Shown here one piece after another: positions 1 to 5,833 of a stretch of DNA of 9,773 bases. The translations under genes were made by a program, and so were the position numbers. The DNA comes from Pseudomonadota bacterium (lineage in GTDB: Bacteria > Pseudomonadota > Gammaproteobacteria > Steroidobacterales > Steroidobacteraceae). Below the pieces are notes generated by a model. That model was not told the DNA's origin. It did no database searches and saw only the letters and a list, made by a program, of their open reading frames with translations. Every line of letters begins with the position of its first letter. Position 1 is the first letter of the stretch. Location: the NCBI GenBank assembly GCA_023428645.1, contig JAEYXD010000135.1, positions 1 through 9,773 of the forward strand, in the 5' to 3' direction.

Positions 1-421
1 AGTTCGTCTTGGCCGCGTCGGTCTTGGCTGCATCGGCCTTCGCCGCGCCCGGCTTGCCGGGGTGCCGCTGACGCATCGGCGGACGCTCCGTCAGCACGTC
101 GAACTTCTTCATCTGCTGCTCGCTCAGGATCTTGCCGAGCTTCGCGCGCGTCTCCTGCTGCGCGGCTTCATGCTGCGCTTTCATCTCCTCGCGTGACGGA
201 CGCGTTTTCGACGCCCGCAGCTCCTCGCGCTTCGCACGCATCGCCGCGTGTTGCGCCTCGAGGGTCTTTTGCACTTCCTGCTTCTGATACGCGTCGAGGT
301 CCAGCAGGATCTCGAGCTTGTCCATATTCAGGCGCGGGCCCGGCATGCCCTGGGGATTCGCGAACGCAACGCCGCTCGCCAGCACCATTACACCGGCAAT
401 CAATCCTGTCTTCATTTTCAT
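1..421 (-). CDS. Secreted Spy/CpxP-like periplasmic protein (3' end beyond left edge)
   Basis: The reading frame is open to the left edge, so 140 residues and no stop are visible. Residues 1-21 are a signal peptide (basic MKMK, hydrophobic stretch, AFA before Asn22), so the product should be periplasmic. The mature part is charged and helical, rich in Gln, Glu, Lys and Met, with two LTxxQ-like motifs: LDAYQ near residue 42 and LSEQQ at 99-103. That is the signature of the Spy/CpxP family, ATP-independent periplasmic chaperones or inhibitors of envelope-stress kinases. The tail becomes low-complexity (AAKAD, AAKTD, AAKTN repeats). I chose the ATG at 421 because GGAG lies 6 nt upstream of it; the ATG at 427 abuts that GGAG and is less likely. 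The gene follows an OmpR/EnvZ-type pair on the same strand after 113 bp, and a box shared with that pair's promoter lies about 80 bp upstream. Family call fairly sure; exact role inferred. Confidence 0.82.
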   Translation of the reverse strand, partial: MKMKTGLIAGVMVLASGVAFANPQGMPGPRLNMDKLEILLDLDAYQKQEVQKTLEAQHAAMRAKREELRASKTRPSREEMKAQHEAAQQETRAKLGKILSEQQMKKFDVLTERPPMRQRHPGKPGAAKADAAKTDAAKTN

Positions 422-495
422 CGTCATCTCCGCTCAGAGCCACCGTTGTGGCGCGTGAGGAGACTTTAGAAGCGCGCAACTGAATGAGCGGTGAG

Positions 496-516
496 GAATC
501 GTTACCAACTGTAAGG
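496..516 (-). promoter_or_regulatory. Candidate response-regulator box upstream of the Spy-like gene
   Basis: Read on the plus strand, 501-515 is GTTAC-CAACT-GTAAG. It matches the box at 2657-2677 in 16 of 21 positions, with shared core GTWACCAASTGTAWGG. It lies in the 113-bp gap after the kinase stop and ends about 80 bp before the Spy-like start. Two GT-rich half-sites 10 bp apart are the layout known for OmpR/CpxR-family regulators (CpxR: GTAAA-N5-GTAAA), although this copy can also be read as an inverted repeat, TTAC-N5-GTAA. A weak -10-like TAAAGT (463-468, minus strand) would put the box near -50, a position suited to activation. Binding is inferred. Confidence 0.5.
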
Positions 517-534
517 ACGGTCCGCGCGCGAGCA

Positions 535-1896
535 TCAACGCGGCAGGGTCAACTCGGCTTCGAGCCCGCCCTCGACATTACGCAACGTGAGCCGTCCGCC
601 ATGCGCCTGGGCGATATCGCGCGCAATGCCGAGCCCGAGACCGACGCCTCCGGTATCGCGATTGCGCGAGGATTCCAGCCGATAGAACGGCTCGAACACG
701 CGCTCGAGCGCCTCGGACGGAATGCCAGGGCCGCGATCGCGGATCCGCAGCACGAGCGCGTCGCCGTCCTCGACGGTGACGTCCGCCTGCTGTCCGTACT
801 GAATGGCGTTCTGCAGCAGATTGCCGAGGCAGCGTTTCAACGCGAGCGGTTTGCCGACGTACGGCTGCTGCGCGCGGCCGGATACCGTTACATGACCGCC
901 GAGCTCGCGGTACTCGTCGCGCAGCGCCTCCAACAGCGCATTCACGTCGATCGGCGTCGCGGGCTCGTCGTCGTTCAAGCCGCGAAACACGGCCAGCGCG
1001 CCGCGAATCATGTTGCTCATCTCGTCGAGATCGGCCGTGCAGCGCGCGCGCAGTTGTTCGTCGTCGATGGATTCGACGCGCAGCCGCAGCCGCGTGAGCG
1101 GAGTGCGCATGTCGTGCGACATTGCCGCGAGCACGCGCGTGCGACTGTCGAGATAGCGCCGCAGCCGCTCCTGCATCGCATTGAACGCGCGGGTCGCGGC
1201 GCGCAGCTCGCGCCCGCCTTGTTCCGGCAGCGGCTCGACGCGCGTACCGCGACCGAGCGCATCGGCCGCCTCGGCGAGCTTGCCGAGCGGCCGCGTGATC
1301 GTGCGCGTCATCGCATATAGCACGAGACCGAGAATCAACGTGAGCACGCCGAAGTCGATGAAGATGCGCATGGGCAGCGCCGGACCCGGCCGCGGCGCGG
1401 GCATCCGGAACGCGACCGCCTGGCCGTCGGGCAGCACGACTTCGAACATGAACGGCCGCCCCAGCGTCCCGTCGCTCGCACCCACACGATCGTCGTTCAG
1501 CGCGATGAAATTGCGCGGCGGCCGGCCCGGGCTCAGCGCGCGCACTCGATAGTCGCTGCCCAGTTGCTGCTGCAACCGCGCGATGACGGCGCGCTCGAGC
1601 ATTTCGCGGCTCTCGCGGCGCTCGCTGAACTGCGCCCGCCGCAGCTGATCGACGCTGCGGCGCTGCTCGCGCAGCTCTGCCAGCAACCGCGCGCGTTCCG
1701 GGGGCGGCAGACGCGCGAGATCCTCGACCGTGTTGGCAACGCTCGTCAGCGAGGAGCCCGCGCTGCTCTCGAGCAGCGAGAACTCGCGGCGCTCGCGCAC
1801 GATCAGCGCGAGCAGGACCAACAGCGTGATCGCGACGACGCCGATGATCGCGAGGAACAAGCGGGCGAACAGCGAATCGGGCCAGAAGCGGGTCAC
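535..1896 (-). CDS. EnvZ-type membrane sensor histidine kinase
   Basis: 453 residues, inner membrane. Order: transmembrane helix about 11-33, periplasmic sensor about 34-175 (first half charged, likely helical), second helix about 176-196, HAMP about 197-250 (TRTITRPLGKLAEAADALG), dimerisation/H-box with SHDMRTPLTRLRLR and phosphoacceptor His261, N-box NLLQNAIQYG (359-368, Asn363), G1 DRGPGIP (387-393), F-box FEPFYR, G2 GLGLGIA (419-425). All catalytic boxes are intact. The H-box is close to that of EnvZ. It should autophosphorylate and phosphorylate the OmpR-like regulator encoded just upstream. The start is GTG at 1896, whose GTGA overlaps the regulator's stop, implying translational coupling. 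The same frame is open further upstream inside the regulator, but that part is a shadow. The signal is unknown; the adjacent Spy/CpxP-like gene suggests envelope stress. Confidence 0.93.
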   Translation of the reverse strand: MTRFWPDSLFARLFLAIIGVVAITLLVLLALIVRERREFSLLESSAGSSLTSVANTVEDLARLPPPERARLLAELREQRRSVDQLRRAQFSERRESREMLERAVIARLQQQLGSDYRVRALSPGRPPRNFIALNDDRVGASDGTLGRPFMFEVVLPDGQAVAFRMPAPRPGPALPMRIFIDFGVLTLILGLVLYAMTRTITRPLGKLAEAADALGRGTRVEPLPEQGGRELRAATRAFNAMQERLRRYLDSRTRVLAAMSHDMRTPLTRLRLRVESIDDEQLRARCTADLDEMSNMIRGALAVFRGLNDDEPATPIDVNALLEALRDEYRELGGHVTVSGRAQQPYVGKPLALKRCLGNLLQNAIQYGQQADVTVEDGDALVLRIRDRGPGIPSEALERVFEPFYRLESSRNRDTGGVGLGLGIARDIAQAHGGRLTLRNVEGGLEAELTLPR

Positions 1897-2612
1897 AGCT
1901 GTTCGATGGGTACGCCGATGACGTACCCCTCGCCGTAAATCGTCTTGATGATCGTCGGGGCGCGCGCATCGTCGCGCAGCGTCTGGCGCAGACGGCTGAT
2001 GCGCACGTCGATGCTGCGATCGAACGGATCGTGATCGCGGCCGCGCAGCAACTCCATCAGCTGCATGCGCGACAGCACGCGCTTGGGATGCGCGAGCAGC
2101 ACGCTCAGCAGCCGAAACTCGGCGCCGCTCAGATCGACGACGGTGCCGTCTCGATGCGTGAGCTGGCGCGTCGTCGTGTCGAGGTGCCAATCGCCGAAAC
2201 GAAAGCCCTGCACGGTTTGCGGCGTGGGCTCGCGCGGCATGTAGGCGGTGCGGCGCAGAATGGCCTTGATCCGGCCCACGAGCTCGCGCGGACTGAACGG
2301 CTTCGCGAGATAGTCGTCCGCGCCGACCTCGAGCCCGACGATGCGATCCACCTCCTCGGCGAGCGCGGTGAGCATCAACACCGGGATCTGGGATTTCGCG
2401 CGCAGCTCGCGGCACAACGTCAGCCCGTCCTCGCCCGGCAACATGAGGTCGAGCACGATGAGATCCACGTGCGACTGCTCCAATGCGCGCCACATGCCCT
2501 TGCCGTCGGCGACGGCAGTGGCGCGGTAGCCGTTCTTGTCGAGGAAATCGCGCAGGAGTGTACGGATCTCGCGATCGTCGTCGACGATGAGAATGTGCTG
2601 CGGTTCGGTCAT
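1893..2612 (-). CDS. OmpR-family response regulator
   Basis: 239 residues, the usual OmpR length. The receiver domain (about 7-120) has acidic residues Asp11-13, phosphoacceptor Asp55 in VLDLMLPG, Thr82 and Lys104 in AKPF. After a short linker, a winged-helix DNA-binding domain (about 136-236) carries the recognition helix at RSIDVRISRLRQTL (199-212) and the wing YGEGY. The stretches LDLMLPGEDGL and EEVDRIVGLEVGADDY are very close to E. coli OmpR, so this belongs to the OmpR/EnvZ branch, though the physiological role need not be osmoregulation. I use ATG 2612 because it begins directly before the receiver fold; the frame extends up to 2747 but those 45 residues have no family counterpart and would cover the divergent promoter. 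There is no clear Shine-Dalgarno. It overlaps the kinase by 4 nt. A candidate autoregulatory box lies 50 bp upstream. Confidence 0.94.
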   Translation of the reverse strand: MTEPQHILIVDDDREIRTLLRDFLDKNGYRATAVADGKGMWRALEQSHVDLIVLDLMLPGEDGLTLCRELRAKSQIPVLMLTALAEEVDRIVGLEVGADDYLAKPFSPRELVGRIKAILRRTAYMPREPTPQTVQGFRFGDWHLDTTTRQLTHRDGTVVDLSGAEFRLLSVLLAHPKRVLSRMQLMELLRGRDHDPFDRSIDVRISRLRQTLRDDARAPTIIKTIYGEGYVIGVPIEQL

Positions 2613-2656
2613 GTCTGACGGGATGATCGCGCGGGAAGGCGCCGAGAAGTGCTGGC

Positions 2657-2677
2657 GGATTGTAACCAAGTGTATGG
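2657..2677. promoter_or_regulatory. Candidate response-regulator box in the divergent OmpR-like/DUF4112 promoter region
   Basis: Plus-strand 2662-2676 reads GTAAC-CAAGT-GTATG, the partner of the box at 496-516. It lies 50 bp upstream of the response-regulator start (minus strand) and 75 bp upstream of the DUF4112 start (plus strand), so it could serve either gene. Read toward the regulator, TACAAT (2659-2664) is a good -10 match that overlaps the box, although I see no good -35. If that promoter is real, the bound regulator could repress or modulate its own transcription. Inferred from repeat architecture only. Confidence 0.5.
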
Positions 2678-2750
2678 CTGCGGCACGTCGAGCCCCTGGG
2701 ATGCGGCGGAACCCCTGTGAAATGGGGACGTTGAGTTCGAGAGACAACCC

Positions 2751-3242
2751 ATGAAAACCGCAGCCCTCCCGCTCCAGGCCTCCTCCGAACCGCGCACCCG
2801 CTTGCAGCGACTGCGCCAGCTCGCCTGGCTGTTGGACAATTCGATCCCGCTGCCCGGCGGCTTTCGCATCGGTATCGACGCGATCATCGGGCTCGTGCCG
2901 GGCATCGGCGACGCGGTCGGCGCGCTTCTGTCCGTATTCATCCTCAATGAGGCGCGCATGCTCGGTGCGCCGCGCAGCGTACTCTTGCGCATGTCGAGCA
3001 ACGTGCTGATCGAGACCGTCATCGGCTCGATTCCGTTGGCCGGCGATCTGTTCGATGCGGGCTTCAAGGCCAATGCCCGCAACGTCGCGCTGCTCGAGCG
3101 CTACGAGCTCGATCCGCGCGGGAGTGTGCGCCGCAGCCGGTGGTTCGTCGCCGGCTTCACGCTCTTCCTGCTGCTGTTTGCAGCGGTTATTGTCGTGATA
3201 CCGATTTTGGTGGTCATCGCGATCGTGAGAGCTTTCTTTTAA
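2751..3242 (+). CDS. DUF4112 family membrane-associated protein
   Basis: 163 residues. Residues about 20-116 match the DUF4112 pattern: LAWLLDNSIPLPG, then GLVPGIGDAVGA (47-58) and, about 45 residues on, GSIPLAGDLFDAGFKAN (92-108). The two glycine/proline motifs (G-x-[VI]-P-x-x-GD) look like an internal duplication; the stretches between them are moderately hydrophobic and may lie in the membrane. Residues about 131-161 form a strongly hydrophobic C-terminal anchor, probably one or two helices. No enzyme residues are recognised and the family's function is unknown. The start ATG has a GAGAG-type Shine-Dalgarno about 7 nt upstream. The gene diverges from the OmpR-like regulator and shares its 138-bp upstream region including the candidate box, so co-regulation is possible. 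Confidence 0.9.
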   Translation: MKTAALPLQASSEPRTRLQRLRQLAWLLDNSIPLPGGFRIGIDAIIGLVPGIGDAVGALLSVFILNEARMLGAPRSVLLRMSSNVLIETVIGSIPLAGDLFDAGFKANARNVALLERYELDPRGSVRRSRWFVAGFTLFLLLFAAVIVVIPILVVIAIVRAFF

Positions 3243-3342
3243 AAGACGGCTTCATAGGGGAGGGGGTCCGCTCCGGAGTCTTCCGCTCCGAAGCCCTCGC
3301 TCCAACCGCTCTACAACAACACCCAGAACAGCCACCCACGCC

Positions 3343-4584
3343 TTGGACAACCTCACTCACACTCTCGTCGGCGTGCTCGTCGGCGAAACCGCCGCGCGTG
3401 CGACGGGCTCCCGCCCGTCGGGGCTCGATGCGGACACACGGCGCAATCTGTTCGTCACCGTGATGGCGGTCGGCAGCAACCTGCCCGACCTGGATTTCAT
3501 TCGCTCGCGAGTCATCGGCAGCAAGCTCGATTACCTGCTGCATCATCGCGGCCACACGCACACGATTCTCGGCGCGCTCGCGATCGCGGCGCTGCTGTAT
3601 CTCGCGTGTGAGGCGTGGTGTCGCCGGCGGCGCCGGCCGCTCGATCGTCTGGATCGCTATCAACTCGCCGGCATCAGCGGCCTCGCGGCTCTCCTGCACA
3701 TCGCGCTCGACGCGACGAACAGCTACGGCGTGCATCCGTTCTGGCCGTTCGACAATCGCTGGTACTACGGCGACGCGATCTTCATCGTCGAGCCCTTGTT
3801 CTGGGCGGCGTGCGCGCCGCTTGTCTTCATCGTCCGTTCGCTCGTCGCGAAAACCCTCATTTCCCTGGCGCTCGTCGCGGGCATCGTCTTGAGCTTCGTC
3901 ACCGGGATGGTGCCGACCTCCCTGGCAATCGCGCTCGTGATGCTGACGGTCGTGATGTTGGCGGTCGGCAAGCTGGCGCGGCCGCGGGTCGCGCTCGTCA
4001 CGGGGCTGCTCGTGTGGTTTGCGATCAACGCCACCTTCGCGCAGGCAAGCGCCGTCGCGAAGCGCAGAATGCAGGCGATCGCGCACCACCAGTTCCCAAC
4101 CGTCGACCTCATCGACATCGTGTTGACGCCGCTGCCGGTGAATCCCATGTGCTGGCAAGTACTGCTCGTACAGTCGGAAGTCGAGCTCGTGTACGTGCGG
4201 CGCGCGCTGCTGTCGATCGCACCCGGACTCATTCCGGCATCGCAGTGTCCGAGCCGCGGCGATGTCGATCGGACGACCGCGCCGTATGCGCCCAGCGACG
4301 CCGCAAACACGCCGACGATTGTCTGGCAAGGCGAGATTGCGACCCCGCGGCAACGGCTGCTCGAGTGGCAACAGAAGGATTGCCGGGCTGCGGCGTTCAT
4401 GCGCTTCGCGCGGGCGCCGTGGCTCATCGAGCGCGATTCGGCGTGGGTCATCGGCGATGCGCGCTTCGATCACGAGCCGGAGCTTGGCTTCGCGGAGATC
4501 GAGCTAGGCGACGCGAGCGACGAGCCTTGCGTGGCCTATGTGCCGCCCTGGGAGCCGCCGCGGGAGGATGTGTTGCGGGAGTAA
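3343..4584 (+). CDS. YdjM/DUF457-type metal-dependent hydrolase-like inner-membrane protein
   Basis: 413 residues. The N-terminal half carries the family's metal-ligand-like motifs: DNLTHTLVG at the start, NLPDLDF (46-52), HHRGHTHT (67-74) and LHIALDATNSYG (118-129). Hydrophobic segments around 73-91, 106-121, 150-165, 170-190, 193-208 and 214-230 suggest a multi-pass inner-membrane protein. Residues about 235-413 form a soluble C-terminal extension with no motif I recognise. The family is often annotated as a metal-dependent hydrolase, but the reaction is not established. The start is TTG: no ATG, GTG or other plausible start lies in frame just upstream, and MDNLTHTLVG is where family members begin. 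No Shine-Dalgarno is evident, so expression may be low. It lies 100 bp after the DUF4112 gene on the same strand and converges with the lipoprotein gene at 4660-5043. Confidence 0.85.
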   Translation: MDNLTHTLVGVLVGETAARATGSRPSGLDADTRRNLFVTVMAVGSNLPDLDFIRSRVIGSKLDYLLHHRGHTHTILGALAIAALLYLACEAWCRRRRRPLDRLDRYQLAGISGLAALLHIALDATNSYGVHPFWPFDNRWYYGDAIFIVEPLFWAACAPLVFIVRSLVAKTLISLALVAGIVLSFVTGMVPTSLAIALVMLTVVMLAVGKLARPRVALVTGLLVWFAINATFAQASAVAKRRMQAIAHHQFPTVDLIDIVLTPLPVNPMCWQVLLVQSEVELVYVRRALLSIAPGLIPASQCPSRGDVDRTTAPYAPSDAANTPTIVWQGEIATPRQRLLEWQQKDCRAAAFMRFARAPWLIERDSAWVIGDARFDHEPELGFAEIELGDASDEPCVAYVPPWEPPREDVLRE

Positions 4585-4623
4585 TTGGGGTTGCTCGGCG
4601 AGCACCGGCTGGCCCCTCCCTGA

Positions 4624-4648
4624 CCCTCCCCCGCCGCGCGGGGGAGGG
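4624..4648. repeat. Perfect GC-rich hairpin between convergent genes (terminator or REP-like)
   Basis: CCCTCCCCCGC, triloop CGC, then GCGGGGGAGGG: an 11-bp perfect stem in the 75-bp gap between the convergent membrane-protein and lipoprotein genes. It is preceded by a partial echo, CCCTCCCTGA (4615-4623 region). No T-run follows on either strand, so it is not a textbook intrinsic terminator. Its sequence resembles the CCCTCCCCC/GGGGGAGGG hairpins dispersed in many GC-rich proteobacterial genomes. It may still help stop both transcripts. Confidence 0.6.
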
Positions 4649-4659
4649 AATCGCAGCGA

Positions 4660-5043
4660 TCAGGTCTTGCGCTTTGCGGTGAAATTGCCTTCGCCGAACT
4701 CGCCGAACTTCGCGATGCCTTTCATGGTGTCGCCTTCGACGACGCCCTTGTAGTCGATCTGCAAGCTCATGCCCTGCGCTTCGAACATGAACCCGAACGC
4801 GACGTCGCTACCCGTGATCGTGCCCTTGTAATCGACCGTGCCCATCTGGCTCGAGATCGTGCCGGTGAGTTGGCCACCATCCTGCTTCACGATCATGTCG
4901 GTGTCCTGAGCGCCCATCGGGCTTTCCGTCGTCAGCACCCAGTTGCCGCTCAGATCCGGACCCTTGGGCTGCGGAGGCGCCGACGCGCATGCCGCGAGCA
5001 CCACTGCCATCCCCACTAACATCAATGCCTTGAGCTTTCTCAT
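4660..5043 (-). CDS. Small beta-rich lipoprotein, function unknown
   Basis: 127 residues. The N-terminus is a lipoprotein signal (MRKLKALMLV, hydrophobic core, lipobox LAAC with Cys19), followed by a Pro-rich linker (SAPPQPKGP). The mature domain is short alternating beta strands: LSGNWVLTTE, then QLTGTISSQMG and two related stretches, VDYKGTITGSDVAFGF (70-85) and IDYKGVVEGDTMKGIA (96-111), ending in GNFTAKRKT. The repeated [VI]DYKG...G pattern suggests a small beta barrel or lipocalin-like fold built from duplicated hairpins. I do not recognise a named family with a defined function. The start ATG has AGGA 7 nt upstream (complement of 5051-5054). It is alone at the end of the minus-strand run, 174 bp after the DUF4136 gene, and converges with the plus-strand membrane-protein gene. 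Confidence 0.85.
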   Translation of the reverse strand: MRKLKALMLVGMAVVLAACASAPPQPKGPDLSGNWVLTTESPMGAQDTDMIVKQDGGQLTGTISSQMGTVDYKGTITGSDVAFGFMFEAQGMSLQIDYKGVVEGDTMKGIAKFGEFGEGNFTAKRKT

Positions 5044-5069
5044 TGCGAAATCCTCATCCGCGTTCTTGT

Positions 5070-5093
5070 GCCAGGTTGTTCGAACTTGGTGGC
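5070..5093. promoter_or_regulatory. Dyad symmetric element upstream of the lipoprotein gene
   Basis: GCCA-N4-GTTCGAAC-N4-TGGC is a 24-bp interrupted palindrome 26 bp upstream of the lipoprotein start. A second TTCGAA lies at 5097-5102, with its centre 18 bp away. The arrangement resembles an operator for a dimeric regulator, or a leader-RNA hairpin if the transcript starts further upstream. No convincing -35/-10 pair could be placed with confidence. The rest of 5044-5217 shows nothing I can name. Confidence 0.3.
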
Positions 5094-5217
5094 AAATTCG
5101 AAGCGGCTAGCTTAACGAAGCAGCGTTCGCCCGTAAGTAATTTTCGTGAATCGGGTATGGCCAACAGCGCCGCGCGAAACCGCATTCCGAGTGTTCGCCC
5201 GCGGCCGCGACCGCTCG

Positions 5218-5772
5218 TCACTTCGCGGCGACGTCCGACTTTGCATCGGGGAATTGCGCCAGCACTTCCTGCGCGAGCCGCTGCGCCTCGTCGTCGGTCA
5301 GGTCCGCGTTCTCCAGCTCGGCGTCGACCGACCCGCTCCAGACTTGCGCGTTCTTCGCGGCGTCGATGACATCGAGCGTGAACGTGCCCGTGAAGCCCGG
5401 CCGCCTCCCGATAGGGAGCGACACGCCGATGCCGCCGCCCATGCCCCGCGAGCCGCCGCCGACGCCCACGCCGACGGACGGCTTGGGCTTGGGGATCTCG
5501 CGTGTCGTCATGTGATACGCGATACGGCATTCCGGGTTCTCGGCCGCTTGCTGATAGCCCTTCGCCTCGAGCTGCGTGAGAACGGCGGCTCGCACGCGCT
5601 GATCGGACAGCGAGGTCGCATCACCGGAAATCGCCTGCCACCCGAACGTTCTGCAGGCCGGCAGCCCGCCTTCGACCTGGTCGACTCGCACGCGAGAGCC
5701 CGGCGCCGCGCAACCGGCGAGCACCGCCAGTGCGAGCGTCGGCAGCGCGAGACATCGCGATGACCTGGACAT
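5218..5772 (-). CDS. DUF4136-like lipoprotein
   Basis: 184 residues. Residues 1-21 are a lipoprotein signal ending in lipobox LAGC (Cys21). The mature part follows the DUF4136 layout: an early RTFGW motif, helix LSDQRVRAAVLTQLEAKGY, then ENPECRIAYHMTTRE, a Gly-rich insert (GVGVGGGSRGMGGGIGVSLP, 101-120), strands GFTGTFTLDVIDAAKNAQVWSGS, and a C-terminal helix. Such proteins are envelope-anchored and of unknown function. The start is ATG 5772, with GGAG 7 nt upstream, directly before the signal peptide; the same frame stays open to 5868, but that extension overlaps the helicase gene and destroys the signal peptide. The gene lies 61 bp downstream of the helicase on the same strand. The Gly-rich stretch is usual for the family but long here. 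Confidence 0.87.
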   Translation of the reverse strand: MSRSSRCLALPTLALAVLAGCAAPGSRVRVDQVEGGLPACRTFGWQAISGDATSLSDQRVRAAVLTQLEAKGYQQAAENPECRIAYHMTTREIPKPKPSVGVGVGGGSRGMGGGIGVSLPIGRRPGFTGTFTLDVIDAAKNAQVWSGSVDAELENADLTDDEAQRLAQEVLAQFPDAKSDVAAK

Positions 5773-5833
5773 GTAGAGACTCCGAGTGACCCTCGTCCTC
5801 AACGATCGGCCCGCGCGCGCGGATCCGTAGTCG

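Noticed and set aside
484..1320. A 278-codon plus-strand frame opposite the histidine kinase
   Set aside because: Shadow of the kinase gene, with low-complexity Arg/Ala composition and no recognisable fold.
1897..2493. Upstream extension of the kinase frame to a 652-residue protein
   Set aside because: That part lies in another frame over the OmpR-like regulator and is Arg/Ala-rich. The true start is the GTG overlapping the regulator stop.
2609..3082. Minus-strand frame over the DUF4112 gene
   Set aside because: Overlaps a gene with clear family motifs; no domain or signal of its own.
3243..3342. G-rich and GGCTTC...GAAGCC sequence after the DUF4112 gene as a terminator
   Set aside because: The stem is imperfect and has no T-run; nothing supports termination over chance.
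3214..4473. A 419-codon minus-strand frame opposite the DUF457-type gene
   Set aside because: The product is Arg/Asp/His-rich with no hydrophobic segments or motifs; the plus strand carries the conserved family motifs.
5125..5201. Direct repeat GTTCGCCCG at 5125-5133 and 5193-5201
   Set aside because: Nine bases in GC-rich DNA with no spacing logic or further extension; likely chance.
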